Shown: positions 35,507-45,760, numbered from the stretch's first letter. The stretch is DNA of 64,000 nt from an uncultured Eubacteriales bacterium (GCA_902760595.1 CACWHI010000004.1:42922-106921), one strand, 5' to 3'. A program made the numbers and translations. The notes: generated by a model not told the origin, from the letters alone.

Positions 35507-36820
35507 ATGCTGAAATATCTCTACTCCACCACTGAAAGCCTGCTGATCACCGTCACGCTGATTACACTGATCTACGCAGCGATCCGCCGCACGTACGGCA
35601 GCCAGGCTTTGCGTTACCTCTGGGCCGGGCTCAGCCTGGGTCTTCTTATTTCCGGCTGGCTGACCGCGATGCGGCACGTCGTCGCATGGAACAAGCAGCT
35701 GAATTCCTGGCTGAACGTCAACCAGCAGACGATCTACCTGACCGTACTGATCGTGCTGAGCTCGGTCGTGATGCTGATCCTGCTCGCCATTTTCGGACGA
35801 AAGGACCAGTCCCCCATGGGCGCGGGCGGCATCGCCGCTTGCTGTTTTGCGGGGCTGCTGGTCTGCTCACTGGCTGTCTATGAGCTTCCCGGCATAATGT
35901 CCGGCCCCTTCGATTTTGATACGATGGGCAAGGGAACGCTCTCCCAGGAATGGTTTTTGAGATTCGGCGGATGGGCGCTGGCTTTGATTCTCCTGGCGCT
36001 GTATTCGCGGTATATATATCGCGCCTGCCTGGCGCTTTCACACCGCTCGATGGTGTTGGTCCTCCTCACCGTGTGCCTGCTGATCAACGATTTCCGCACA
36101 ACGGCCATCATCCTGCGCTACTGGGCTTCCAACATCAAGCGCATTCCATGGCCGATCCGGTATAACCGCCAGCAGTTCCCTTGGGTGTCGGGCGTGACGA
36201 CTTTTGCTTCCACCAACATTTTCCTTTTCTCCGCCCTGATCGCCGGCCTGACGGCGCTCATCCCCATCCGTCTTTTTGTCGATCATATTCACGTGACCCA
36301 GCCCTATGACAACAAGGCGCAGCTGCGCCGTCACCGTTTCAACAACCGCAAGCTGCGCAGGCTCGCCGTGAAATCGGTCGCCTGCATCGCCGTTTTCATG
36401 GTCAGCATGACCGCGGTCAAGGCCTACGCCACGCGCAAGATCGAGCTTTCTCCGCCTGAAAGCTATTCCGTCACCGAGGGCAGCATCGTGATCGACCTGA
36501 ACAACGTGAACGACGGGCATCTGCACCGCTTCGAATATACCACTCAAAACAAGATCGCCGTTCGCTGGATCGTGGTCAAAAAGCCCAACAGTGGCGCGTA
36601 CGGCGTCGGCCTCGACGCGTGCGACGTCTGCGGCAACGCCGGCTACTACGAGCGCGGCAGCCAGGTGGTATGCAAGCGCTGCGACGTGGTCATGAACATC
36701 AACACCATCGGCTTCAAGGGCGGGTGCAACCCCATTCCCCTGGCCTATACCATCGAAAACGGCAAGATGATCTTCAGGCTTGAGGACATCATCGCCGGTG
36801 AAACTGAATTCAGATTCTAA
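35507..36820 (+). CDS. DUF2318 membrane protein with Cys-rich metal-binding C-terminus
   Basis: About 437 residues from the ATG at 35507 (GGAGG eight bases upstream). Eight or so membrane segments fill the first 310 residues; after a final anchor (VACIAVFMVSMTAVKAYA) a C-terminal extracytoplasmic domain follows with Cys372-x2-Cys375, Cys389-x2-Cys392, then Thr-Ile-Gly-Phe and Cys407 in GGCNPIPL. This is the DUF2318 (FtrD-like) pattern, thought to hold iron or an Fe-S centre and to take part in redox handling of iron next to FTR1 and P19. The gene lies between P19 and the ABC permeases, as in C. jejuni. Confidence 0.9.
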   Translation: MLKYLYSTTESLLITVTLITLIYAAIRRTYGSQALRYLWAGLSLGLLISGWLTAMRHVVAWNKQLNSWLNVNQQTIYLTVLIVLSSVVMLILLAIFGRKDQSPMGAGGIAACCFAGLLVCSLAVYELPGIMSGPFDFDTMGKGTLSQEWFLRFGGWALALILLALYSRYIYRACLALSHRSMVLVLLTVCLLINDFRTTAIILRYWASNIKRIPWPIRYNRQQFPWVSGVTTFASTNIFLFSALIAGLTALIPIRLFVDHIHVTQPYDNKAQLRRHRFNNRKLRRLAVKSVACIAVFMVSMTAVKAYATRKIELSPPESYSVTEGSIVIDLNNVNDGHLHRFEYTTQNKIAVRWIVVKKPNSGAYGVGLDACDVCGNAGYYERGSQVVCKRCDVVMNINTIGFKGGCNPIPLAYTIENGKMIFRLEDIIAGETEFRF

Positions 36821-36832
36821 GGAGGGAGAAGC

Positions 36833-38134
36833 ATGCTGTTCAGAATGATCCGCGGCGCGCTTTTCCGCCAGAAGAGCAAGATGCTGCTGATCGCGTTTAC
36901 GATCGCGCTCGGCGCGTCCCTGGCGACCGGTATGCTCAACGTGATGCTGGACGTGGGCGACAAGGTCAACGAGGAGCTGAAGACCTACGGCGCGAATATC
37001 GTGGTCAAGCCTAAGGCGTCCAGCCTGCTCAGCGATATCTACAGCGTTTCCGACAGCGCATCGTCCTCGCTCAACACCGCGTATCTGCGGGAGGACGAGC
37101 TCGGAAAGATCAAAACCATCTTCTGGACCTATAATATCAAGGACTTCGCGCCTTTTCTGGATACCAGTGTCCGGCTGGGCGGCGGCACGGAGGCCGAGAT
37201 GGTCGGCACCTGGTTCAGACATCATCTCGATCTGCCCACCGGCGAGAGCCTGGACGCAGGCGTCACCTCGCTGCGAAGCTGGTGGGACCTGACGGATGGC
37301 CGCTGGATCGACGAAGCGGACGAGGACGCCCTGCACGAGATCATGCTGGGGAAGGAGCTCGCCGCCCAGGCAGGCCTGAAAGCCGGTCAGACGGTGAATG
37401 TCGCCGGTAGCGAAGGAGAGGAGACCGTGACCGTTGTAGGCATCTATGATGCGGGCGGCGACGAGGACATGCAGATCTACGCGCCGCTGGATCTGGTCCA
37501 GCTGCTCTCCGGCCGGGAAAACAAGGTAGCATCTATCGAAGTCAGCGCGATCACGACCCCGGACAACGAGCTTTCCCGCCGTGCCGCGCTGAATCCCGCC
37601 GCGCTCTCCAGCACGGATTACGAGACCTGGTATTGCACGGCCTATGTCAGCGCGATCTGCTATCAGATCCAGGAGGTCATCACGGATTCCGTCGCCTCCG
37701 CCGTGCGCCGGGTCGCCGAGGGCGAAGGTGCGATCCTGAATAAGACCCAGCTGCTGATGATCCTGATCACGGCGCTCAGCCTGATCGGCGCGTCGCTGGG
37801 CATTTCCAACCTGGTGACCGCAGGCGTCATGGAGCGCTCCCAGGAGCTGGGTCTGCTCAAGGCCATCGGCGCGCGTGACAGCCAGATCACCGGCGTCGTG
37901 GTGACGGAGATCCTGGTCACCGCCCTGGTCGGCGGAGTCATCGGATATTTCATGGGCTTCGGCTTCGCCCAGATGATCGGCCACAGCGTCTTCAACGCTT
38001 CCATCGAAATGAAGCCCCTGGTCATTCCCATCGTCGCCGGACTGATCATCCTGATGGCGATGGCGGGCTGCGTCCCCGCGATCCGCATGGTGCTGCGCCT
38101 GCGTCCAGCGGAAGTGCTGCACGGCGGGCATTAA
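36833..38134 (+). CDS. FtsX/MacB-type ABC transporter permease of the iron locus
   Basis: A 433-residue permease with one N-terminal membrane segment (about 17-37), a large MacB-like extracytoplasmic domain, and three C-terminal segments. The FtsX-like core shows MERSQELGLLKAIGARDSQI and ends RLRPAEVLHGGH. AAGGAGGGAG precedes the ATG. It is followed within 14 bases by a second permease and the ATPase at 39617. In the related C. jejuni locus the two permeases and ATPase are thought to move iron-handling or redox components across the membrane; the substrate here is unknown. Confidence 0.9.
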   Translation: MLFRMIRGALFRQKSKMLLIAFTIALGASLATGMLNVMLDVGDKVNEELKTYGANIVVKPKASSLLSDIYSVSDSASSSLNTAYLREDELGKIKTIFWTYNIKDFAPFLDTSVRLGGGTEAEMVGTWFRHHLDLPTGESLDAGVTSLRSWWDLTDGRWIDEADEDALHEIMLGKELAAQAGLKAGQTVNVAGSEGEETVTVVGIYDAGGDEDMQIYAPLDLVQLLSGRENKVASIEVSAITTPDNELSRRAALNPAALSSTDYETWYCTAYVSAICYQIQEVITDSVASAVRRVAEGEGAILNKTQLLMILITALSLIGASLGISNLVTAGVMERSQELGLLKAIGARDSQITGVVVTEILVTALVGGVIGYFMGFGFAQMIGHSVFNASIEMKPLVIPIVAGLIILMAMAGCVPAIRMVLRLRPAEVLHGGH

Positions 38135-38148
38135 GGGAGGCGACGGCT

Positions 38149-39612
38149 ATGTCAAAACGCAAGATGTTCCTGAAGATGATCACCGCCTCGCTGCTGCGCA
38201 GACGCTCCCGCATGCTGATCGCGCTGCTGTCCATCGCGGTCGGCGCTACGATCCTGGCCGGGCTGGTCACGATCTATTATGACGTTCCACGCCAGATGAG
38301 CGCGCAGTTCCGCAATTACGGCGCCAACATGATCCTGCTGGCGGATTCGGGCGAAACCCTGACACAGACCGCCGCGGACGCGGCGCTCAAAGCGATCCCG
38401 GAAGACGCGCTGTTCGGCGCGACGCCTTACCGGTATATCCGGCTGGACATGGTATCCCGTCAGCTGAGCTTTACGACGGCGGGCACAGACTTTACCCAGG
38501 TTCAGAAGACGAGCCCCTACTTTCATGTGAACGGACGGTACCCAGAGAATGAGCGTGAAATCCTGGTCGGTAAGGAGATCGCGGATTCCCTCGGCTTACG
38601 GCTCGGCCGTGTGATCGAGCTGACCTATAAACCCACCGTCGCGGAGCAGAATGCGGGCGTACCTTCGGATGACTGGGTCCCGGGAGCCGCCCTGTCCGGC
38701 AGCGCCGAGGGCTGGCAGAAGGAGCCCGTATATGTGAGCGTTTCCCTGGATGGTGAGGGACTGATCAGTTCGATCAGTATCGACGCATCTCTCCAGACGC
38801 CCGAATTCGGCGGCAGAGCCGGTACGGACGAAGCCTATCTCAGGCAGTTCATCGGCAAAAAGCTGCCGCTTGAGGATGGCGACGTGGACGCGCTGACCGG
38901 CGCGACCATCACATCCGGAGCGGTCGTGAATGCCCTTAACAGCGCCAGAAAAGCGACGCGGACCGCGGAATCCAAGCGCTCCTTCAACGTGGTCGGCATT
39001 CTGGAGACCGGCGGTGAAGAAGAGGGCTATCTCTTCCTCTCCCTCAGCGATATGGAAAGCCTGACCGGCGAAAATGATAAGCTGGACGTGGTCGAGATGA
39101 GCGTGCAGGCTGCCAATTCCGACGAGCTGCAAAGCTATGCCGACTCCATGACCCAGGCTGATGAGAGGCTCACCGCCCGGTTGGTCAAGCGCGTCACCCG
39201 TTCTGAAACGACGGTGCTTTCCAAGCTGCAGGCACTGGTCTTCCTGGTCACCGCGGTCGTACTGGTGCTGACGATGATCTCCGTGTCCACGACCATGATG
39301 GCCGTCGTCACCGAACGCCGCCGCGAGATCGGCCTTCGAAAGGCGCTGGGCGCCTCGGACAATTCCATCCGCGCTGAATTCCTGGGCGAGGGCCTGTTCC
39401 TGGGCGGCTTGGGCGGCATCCTCGGCGCGATCCTCGGCTTTGTCTTCGCGCAGGTCGTCAGCGTCAACGTGTTCGGCTCCTCCATCACTTTCCAACCGCT
39501 TCTGCTGCCGGTGACGGTCCTCGTGTCCATGGTCATCGCCGCCGTCAGCTGCCTGCTGCCGATCCGCCGCGCGGTCTCCATTGATCCCGCGTTGGTGCTG
39601 AAAGGAGAATAA
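38149..39612 (+). CDS. FtsX/MacB-type ABC permease with an FMN-binding (flavinylation) domain in its extracytoplasmic loop
   Basis: A 487-residue permease: membrane segment at about 21-41, a long external domain, and three C-terminal segments with the FtsX core TERRREIGLRKALGASDNSI. Between residues about 190 and 270 the external domain contains an FMN_bind module as in RnfG and NqrC: VSLDGEGLISSISID, QTPEFGG, LRQFIGK and the flavinylation motif DALTGAT (247-253) followed by ITSGAVVNALN. Thr253 would carry FMN attached by an ApbE flavin transferase, which is not in this window. The other permease of the pair (36833) has no such module. This suggests electron transfer to iron on the outer face of the membrane. 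The domain call is strong; the role is inference. Confidence 0.92.
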   Translation: MSKRKMFLKMITASLLRRRSRMLIALLSIAVGATILAGLVTIYYDVPRQMSAQFRNYGANMILLADSGETLTQTAADAALKAIPEDALFGATPYRYIRLDMVSRQLSFTTAGTDFTQVQKTSPYFHVNGRYPENEREILVGKEIADSLGLRLGRVIELTYKPTVAEQNAGVPSDDWVPGAALSGSAEGWQKEPVYVSVSLDGEGLISSISIDASLQTPEFGGRAGTDEAYLRQFIGKKLPLEDGDVDALTGATITSGAVVNALNSARKATRTAESKRSFNVVGILETGGEEEGYLFLSLSDMESLTGENDKLDVVEMSVQAANSDELQSYADSMTQADERLTARLVKRVTRSETTVLSKLQALVFLVTAVVLVLTMISVSTTMMAVVTERRREIGLRKALGASDNSIRAEFLGEGLFLGGLGGILGAILGFVFAQVVSVNVFGSSITFQPLLLPVTVLVSMVIAAVSCLLPIRRAVSIDPALVLKGE

Positions 39613-39616
39613 TCCA

Positions 39617-40291
<675 letters not shown>

Positions 40292-40300
40292 GGAGCCGTT

Positions 40301-40714
40301 ATGAAGAGACTCTCTCAAAAGCCTCTGTCTGTCGTGATCCTTTGCCTGTCACTGCTGATGTGCGTCGGCTCGCTCACTTTTCTGGGCGCCTGCGTGCATG
40401 AGGACGGGAGCGTCGGCACCTGCCACTGGGCGGCAGTCGCATGCTCTGCCCTGGGCGGACTTTGCGCACTGTATTCTCTTTTGGCGCTGCTGATCATCAA
40501 CAAAGACCTGAGCGCCGGACTGACCCTGGCCGTCATCCCGACATCCATCCTCTCTGCGCTGCTGCCCGGACATCTCATGCCCCTCTGCCTGATGAGCAGC
40601 ATGCGCTGCCAGAGCCTGATGAAGCCTTCGATGGTCCTGCTCGGCTTTGCGATAGCGATCCTCGCCGCCGTCCAGGCATACCTGCTTCTGACCGTCAGGA
40701 AAGGGAGCCGCTGA
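40301..40714 (+). CDS. DUF4418 family membrane protein
   Basis: A 137-residue protein with four membrane segments. It has the DUF4418 features: CVHEDGSVGTCHWAAVA after the first segment and PLCLMSSMRCQS before the last, i.e. conserved Cys and His residues near the outer face. Proteins of this family often occur next to MacB-type ABC genes in anaerobes; a metal or redox role is suggested by the Cys/His content only. It sits between the two ABC modules of the iron locus, 9 bases after the first ATPase. Confidence 0.85.
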   Translation: MKRLSQKPLSVVILCLSLLMCVGSLTFLGACVHEDGSVGTCHWAAVACSALGGLCALYSLLALLIINKDLSAGLTLAVIPTSILSALLPGHLMPLCLMSSMRCQSLMKPSMVLLGFAIAILAAVQAYLLLTVRKGSR

Positions 40715-40716
40715 TT

Positions 40717-41910
40717 ATGCGCGATCTCGTATTCAGGAATCTGCGAGGCCGTCCGGGCAAAACCGGCGCGCTCGTGCTGCTGGTGACCTTTCTCAGCCTT
40801 ACCCTGTGCGGCGGCGGGCTCGTGCTCTCCTCTCTGCGCGCAGGTCTGAACAGCCTGGAAAACCGCCTTGGCGCGGACGTCATCGTAATGCCCAGCAAAG
40901 CCGCCCTGAAGACGGATCTGGACACCCTGTTCCTGCAGGGCACCATAGGGCCGTACTACATGAATATGAGCACTGTCAACAAGATCGGCAGGACGGAAGG
41001 CATAGGACGGATGACCACGCAGGTATTCCTGTCCAGCATGCGCGCCAGCTGCTGCTCCATTCCGATCCAGGTCATCGGCTTCGATCCTGAAACGGACTTC
41101 ACGGTCCAGTCCTGGCTGGCCCAGAGCCGCCAGGGAACGCTGAAGGATGGTGAGCTGCTGGTAGGCACCAAGGTCAACGTCAACGTCGGCGAAAGCATCA
41201 AGCTGTACAATGTATCCTGTCCGGTCGCGGGACGCCTCGCGCCTACAGGCACAGGCCTGGATACCGCCGTATACTGCAATCTGAACACCATACGCAGCCT
41301 TATGGCGGCAGCCGGCGCGCTGGGCGGCTACAGCTACATCAACGGCGATCCGGCGGAAACGATATCCGCCGTATATATCAAAGCGGCCGATGGCGTCAAT
41401 GTGGATGACATCGTCAATTCGATCAATATCCATGTCCGCAAGGTCCAGGCCGTGCGAACCCGCAGTATGGTGACCGGCGTAGCTGACAGCCTCGGCGGCG
41501 TTTCACGGACAGTCACCGTCCTGATGGTCGTGATCTGGCTGCTGATCTGGGTGATCCTGCTGGTCGCGTTCGCACTGCTGGCGGGAGAGAGAAAGCGGGA
41601 GTTCGCCGCCCTGCGCGTCTGCGGGATGTCCCGCGCCAGGCTTTCAGGCCTGGTCTTCGCTGAAGCGTTCTGTGTCAGCGCGGCCGGCGCCGTGCTGGGC
41701 ATCCTGCTGAGCCTGGTATTGGTCCGCTCCTTCTCTTCCCTGATCGAAGGCGCTCTTGGTCTCCCCTTCCTCCTTCCCTCTTCCGGCACAGTGGCCGCGC
41801 TGGCAACGGTCAGCATGCTCGTCTGCTTGCTAGCCGGGCCCATCGCTTCCGCCGTATCCGCCAGGAAGCTCAGCCGGGTCGATACCGGCCTTATTCTGCG
41901 GGAGGGCTGA
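40717..41910 (+). CDS. FtsX/MacB-type ABC permease, second module of the iron locus
   Basis: About 397 residues from the ATG at 40717 (GGGAG upstream); an out-of-context extension to 40441 overlaps DUF4418 and is rejected. Membrane segment at about 17-40, external MacB-like domain, and three C-terminal segments with LAGERKREFAALRVCGMSRA, an FtsX-type motif. The external domain has several Cys residues (ASCCSIP, NVSCPVAG). It starts two bases after the DUF4418 stop and ends two bases before its ATPase. Substrate unknown. Confidence 0.88.
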   Translation: MRDLVFRNLRGRPGKTGALVLLVTFLSLTLCGGGLVLSSLRAGLNSLENRLGADVIVMPSKAALKTDLDTLFLQGTIGPYYMNMSTVNKIGRTEGIGRMTTQVFLSSMRASCCSIPIQVIGFDPETDFTVQSWLAQSRQGTLKDGELLVGTKVNVNVGESIKLYNVSCPVAGRLAPTGTGLDTAVYCNLNTIRSLMAAAGALGGYSYINGDPAETISAVYIKAADGVNVDDIVNSINIHVRKVQAVRTRSMVTGVADSLGGVSRTVTVLMVVIWLLIWVILLVAFALLAGERKREFAALRVCGMSRARLSGLVFAEAFCVSAAGAVLGILLSLVLVRSFSSLIEGALGLPFLLPSSGTVAALATVSMLVCLLAGPIASAVSARKLSRVDTGLILREG

Positions 41911-41912
41911 AC

Positions 41913-42599
41913 ATGGATCTGAAAGCACAGAACATCAGCAAGCGCTTTTACCGTAAAGCAGGTGAAAGCAATTACTTTTACGCGGTCCGCGAGACGGACC
42001 TTGAGCTCCCGTCCGGCGCTTTATCTGTCCTGATGGGGCGCTCCGGCAGCGGCAAAACGACGCTGCTCAGCATGCTTTCCGGCCTGCTCAGTCCGGATAC
42101 CGGAACCGTAACGGCAGACGGGCGGGACCTCTACAGCATGGATGACCGCAAGCTATCCGCCTTCAGGGCCGCGCGTATCAGCGTGATGCCCCAGGGACGC
42201 GCCGTGCTGGACACCTTGAGCGCATGGGAAAACGTGTTCCTGAACGCGCGCATCGCCGGGGTCCGGGATGAAAGCCTTGTTCCCCGTGCGCTGGAGCTGA
42301 TGGAACGCTTCGGCATTCCTGACCTGAAGGAGGCGTTGCCGAAGGAACTGAGCGGCGGCGAGCTTCGCCGCGTGATGCTCTGCCGTTCCCTGCTCCTTTC
42401 CCCCGAGGTCCTGATGTGCGATGAGCCGACCGGCGACCTGGACGACCAAAACACCGCGCTGGTCCTGGATAGCCTTCGGGATTACGCGCACCAGGGTCAC
42501 ACAGTGCTCCTGGTCACCCACGAAGCGGACGCTGTATCCTATGCGGACCGCCTGCTGCAGATGGACGCCGGACGTATCAGCACCCCCGATCCCGTATGA
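41913..42599 (+). CDS. ABC transporter ATP-binding protein, second module of the iron locus
   Basis: A 228-residue ATPase with Walker A GRSGSGKTT, signature LPKELSGGELRRV, Walker B VLMCDEPTGDLDD and switch LLVTHEAD. It is the partner of the permease at 40717. A terminator follows at 42619, closing the iron-locus transcription unit that begins with FTR1. Confidence 0.93.
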   Translation: MDLKAQNISKRFYRKAGESNYFYAVRETDLELPSGALSVLMGRSGSGKTTLLSMLSGLLSPDTGTVTADGRDLYSMDDRKLSAFRAARISVMPQGRAVLDTLSAWENVFLNARIAGVRDESLVPRALELMERFGIPDLKEALPKELSGGELRRVMLCRSLLLSPEVLMCDEPTGDLDDQNTALVLDSLRDYAHQGHTVLLVTHEADAVSYADRLLQMDAGRISTPDPV

Positions 42600-42618
42600 A
42601 GCATATATCCTGAGCAAA

Positions 42619-42651
42619 CAGAGCCTTTTCATCGTATAGGGCTCTTTTTTG
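42619..42651 (+). terminator. rho-independent terminator of the iron locus
   Basis: AGAGCC and GGCTCT around a 14-base loop followed by TTTTTTG, 20 bases after the last ATPase gene. Confidence 0.8.
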
Positions 42652-42677
42652 TTCATGTTTTATTCACATTCCTGCAC

Positions 42678-42705
42678 TTGTTTTTGCCGTTTTTTTCGGT
42701 ATACT
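42678..42705 (+). promoter_or_regulatory. promoter of the MacAB-like operon
   Basis: TTGTTT (42678-42683), a 16-base T-rich spacer and TATACT (42700-42705), 38 bases before the first ATG at 42744. Confidence 0.6.
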
Positions 42706-42743
42706 ATTTGCGTGCCCAATCATCTGACACGGGAGGTCTCTCC

Positions 42744-43832
42744 ATGAGCAATGTTTCCGCGGCGGGAACCACCGCACCCACAGCAGTTACCAAGGACAGG
42801 CAGACTTCTTCTCAGCGAAAGTGCAAGCACAAACGCGTCCGCCGCCTGATCATATTCCTCATTCTCCTCGCCATCCTGGGGGTGGCCGGCTGGATCACCT
42901 ACCAGAACCTGCGGGACGAATACCGCGTCACCTATGACCCCTATACGGCGACCACGGGCAATATCTCGAACTCGCTCAGCTTCAGCGGCACCATGCAGCT
43001 GATCAATAATAAAACCTACAGCGCCTCCTCTTCGGCCAAGGTCCGCGAAATCTACGTCAAGGTCGGCGACTTGGTCAAGGAGGGAGATCGCCTGATGCGG
43101 CTGTCCGACGGCACCACCATCAGCGCGGACTTTGACGGCAAGATCAACAAGATCAATTACGAAAAGGGCGATGAGGTCAACGGCGGCGACGCCCTGATCC
43201 AGCTGGCGGACTTCGACAATATGCGCGTATCCATCCGCATCGGCGAAAGCAATATCACCGCCGTCAATATCGGGCAGACCTGCCGCGTGACGGTCTCCTC
43301 CATCAATGCCACGTTTGAATCGGCGATCTCCGCCATCGACTACGCGTCCTATACCGGCAACAACGTGGCGTACTACACGACCACGATCGACGTGGACACC
43401 TCCGGCGTCGACAACGTGTATCCCGGCATGCAGGCGACGGTCACCATCCCCCAGCAGGAGGCGAACAACGTCGTCGTGCTGAAGATGGACGCCATCAGCA
43501 CCCAGCGCGACAACAGCGCCTTCGTCTACAAGCAGAAAGAGGACGGCACCATGGAAAGCGTGCCGGTCACCGTGGGCGTGTCCAACGGCAACTATGTCGA
43601 GATCAAGGACGGCGTTTCCGACGGCGAGACTGTGTACGCTGTCGCCAAGGACGAGCAGCCGAGCACCATGACCGCGCTCTTCAGCAACATGTTCGGCAGT
43701 CAGCAGATCAATAACAATAACAGGCAGCAGAACCGCAACTACGGACAGGGCAACTTCGGCGGCGGGGCGCCGGGCGGCAACGGCGGTATGAACCCCAACC
43801 GCGGCACCGGCACCGGAACCAGAGGCAACTGA
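42744..43832 (+). CDS. MacA-like membrane fusion / adaptor protein
   Basis: A 362-residue protein from the ATG at 42744 (GGGAGG upstream). A basic cytosolic N-terminus is followed by one membrane anchor (LIIFLILLAILGVAGWITY). The external part has a split lipoyl/barrel-sandwich pattern (VREIYVKVGDLVKEGDRLM ... FDGKINKINYEKGDEV) and beta-barrel and membrane-proximal domains (VYPGMQATVTIPQQ). The last 40 residues are a Gly/Asn/Gln-rich low-complexity tail. It heads an operon with the ATPase and permease at 43834 and 44525, forming a MacAB-type exporter without an outer-membrane partner. Confidence 0.92.
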   Translation: MSNVSAAGTTAPTAVTKDRQTSSQRKCKHKRVRRLIIFLILLAILGVAGWITYQNLRDEYRVTYDPYTATTGNISNSLSFSGTMQLINNKTYSASSSAKVREIYVKVGDLVKEGDRLMRLSDGTTISADFDGKINKINYEKGDEVNGGDALIQLADFDNMRVSIRIGESNITAVNIGQTCRVTVSSINATFESAISAIDYASYTGNNVAYYTTTIDVDTSGVDNVYPGMQATVTIPQQEANNVVVLKMDAISTQRDNSAFVYKQKEDGTMESVPVTVGVSNGNYVEIKDGVSDGETVYAVAKDEQPSTMTALFSNMFGSQQINNNNRQQNRNYGQGNFGGGAPGGNGGMNPNRGTGTGTRGN

Positions 43833-43833
43833 C

Positions 43834-44532
43834 ATGGCCGGTGAAGTATTCTTCAACATGCGCGGGATCGACAAAGACTACATCATGGGCGGCGAGACCG
43901 TGCATATCCTGAAAAAGATCGATCTCTCCATCGAGGAGAGCGAATACCTGTCCGTCCTCGGCCCTTCCGGCAGCGGCAAATCCACCCTGATGAACATCAT
44001 CGGCTGTCTGGATACCCCGACCGCCGGTGAATATACCCTGCGCGGGCGCGAGGTCGAGGAGCTGGACGAGCACGAGCTGGCCGCGCTGCGCAGCCATGAA
44101 ATCGGCTTCATTTTTCAGAATTCGCAGCTTCTTTCCCGCCTGAACGCCCGCAAGAATGTCGAGCTGCCGCTCATCTATGCCGGCGTCGGCCCCAGGGAAC
44201 GCAGAAGGCGCGCTGAGGCCATGCTGGAGCGCGTGGGCTTGAGTGACCGCATGGACCACCTGCCCACCCAGCTGTCCGGCGGCCAGCAGCAGCGCGTCGC
44301 CATCGCGAGGGCGCTGGTCGGCAATCCCTCGATCCTGCTCGCCGACGAACCGACCGGCGCTCTGGACCAGAAGACCGGCGCGCAGATCATGCAGCTGTTT
44401 CAGGAGCTCAATGACGAGCACCGCACGATCATCATGATCACGCATGATATGAACATCGCCGCGCATGCCCGGAGGATCGTGCGCATCATCGACGGCGAGA
44501 TCACGGAAGGGGGTTCCGTGGTAGATGCTTAA
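43834..44532 (+). CDS. MacB-type ABC transporter ATP-binding protein
   Basis: A 232-residue ATPase with Walker [11 protein letters not shown], signature [13 protein letters not shown], Walker [13 protein letters not shown] and switch MITHDMN. It starts two bases after the adaptor stop and overlaps the permease by 8 bases. Confidence 0.95.
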   Translation: MAGEVFFNMRGIDKDYIMGGETVHILKKIDLSIEESEYLSVLGPSGSGKSTLMNIIGCLDTPTAGEYTLRGREVEELDEHELAALRSHEIGFIFQNSQLLSRLNARKNVELPLIYAGVGPRERRRRAEAMLERVGLSDRMDHLPTQLSGGQQQRVAIARALVGNPSILLADEPTGALDQKTGAQIMQLFQELNDEHRTIIMITHDMNIAAHARRIVRIIDGEITEGGSVVDA

Positions 44533-45736
44533 GTCCATCCGTTCCACCTTCGTGATGCTCGGCGAGTGCATCTCGATGTCCGTGGACAATATCCGCGGCA
44601 ACAAGGTCCGCTCCTTCCTGACCCTGCTGGGCATCATGATCGGCGTCACCGCTGTGATCACCCTGATTTCCACGGTCTCCGGCGTATCCGGCTCCATCGC
44701 GTCTTCCTTTTCCGAGATGGGCGTTGGCACGCTGACCGTGACCGTGACCGGCAGCGACCTGAAATCGGGCATGACGCCCGACGACCTGAAAAAAGTTTCC
44801 GAGCTGGAGCAGGTCGACGGCATCGTGCCCACGGTCACTATGAACGGCCGCGTCTCGTACGGCAACCAGGTGGAGACCAATATCCCCGTATCCGGCAAGA
44901 ACGCCTATTACTTTGTGCTGAACGAGGACCTGATCATTCAGGGACGGTCCCTCAACTACATCGACGATGACAACAATTCGTATGTATGCGTCGTCAGCCA
45001 GGAGATCGTGGATACCTTCTTCTTCGGCGTCAATCCTGTCGGGGAAACGATCTACGTTTCGGGCCTGCCCTTCCTGATCGTCGGCAGGTACAAGGAAGAT
45101 TCAGGCGGCGGTATCGCGGCGATCTTCTCCGGCAGCCCCGATATCATGATCCCCTATACCACCGGCATGAAGATCAACAATTCCAACGAGGTCAACAGCT
45201 TTACGATTTACCTGGCGGAAGGCGCCGATTCAGAAACCGCCAAATCCAACGTAGAAGACCTGATGGACCAGATCTTCGACTTCGAGGAAGACTGCTTCAC
45301 CGTTACCTCCATGGCCTCTATTGAACAAACCATGGAAACCATGCTCGGCATGATGAGCACCCTGCTGGCAGGCATCGCCTCCATCGCCCTGATCGTCGGC
45401 GGTATCGGCATCATGAACATGATGCTGACCACCGTGACGGAGCGCACCATCGAGATCGGCCTGAAAAAAGCCCTCGGGGCGATTCCCTGGCAGATCCAGA
45501 TCCAATTCCTGATCGAATCCTTCCTGCTGTCCATTTTCGGCGGCCTGCTGGGCGTTATACTGGGCCTGCTGATTTCTTACGCGCTTTGCAACGTACTGGG
45601 CACCAGCTTCGTGATCAACGGCGGCGCCATCGCGCTGGGCGTCGGCTTCTCGGCCGCGGTCGGCATCATCTTCGGCTGGGTCCCGGCCCGGAAGGCCAGC
45701 CGGCTGAACCCTATCGACGCCCTCAGATCCATCTGA
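44525..45736 (+). CDS. MacB-type ABC transporter permease
   Basis: A 403-residue permease with N-terminal segment (about 27-49, SFLTLLGIMIGVTAVITLIS), MacB external domain with VNPVGETIYVSG-like NPVGETIYVSGLPFLIVG, and a C-terminal FtsX domain with TVTERTIEIGLKKALGA and the ending PARKASRLNPIDALRS. Typical of MacB/YknZ permeases that export peptides or protect against envelope-active compounds. Confidence 0.94.
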   Translation: MLKSIRSTFVMLGECISMSVDNIRGNKVRSFLTLLGIMIGVTAVITLISTVSGVSGSIASSFSEMGVGTLTVTVTGSDLKSGMTPDDLKKVSELEQVDGIVPTVTMNGRVSYGNQVETNIPVSGKNAYYFVLNEDLIIQGRSLNYIDDDNNSYVCVVSQEIVDTFFFGVNPVGETIYVSGLPFLIVGRYKEDSGGGIAAIFSGSPDIMIPYTTGMKINNSNEVNSFTIYLAEGADSETAKSNVEDLMDQIFDFEEDCFTVTSMASIEQTMETMLGMMSTLLAGIASIALIVGGIGIMNMMLTTVTERTIEIGLKKALGAIPWQIQIQFLIESFLLSIFGGLLGVILGLLISYALCNVLGTSFVINGGAIALGVGFSAAVGIIFGWVPARKASRLNPIDALRSI

Positions 45737-45742
45737 TCGTAC

Positions 45743-45760
45743 GTGCGGCAAAGGCCGCAC
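45743..45760 (+). repeat. hairpin between permease and adaptor genes
   Basis: GTGCGGC AAAG GCCGCAC, a perfect 7-base-pair stem starting 6 bases after the permease stop, without a T-run. It may modulate the amount of the downstream adaptor and repeat-protein mRNA. Confidence 0.5.

Noticed and set aside
42744..43832. Antisense 384-codon frame over the adaptor gene (42720-43874)
   Set aside because: The plus-strand product has an anchor, lipoyl-like and barrel motifs and a proper start; the antisense frame is Val/Asp/Arg low-complexity sequence.
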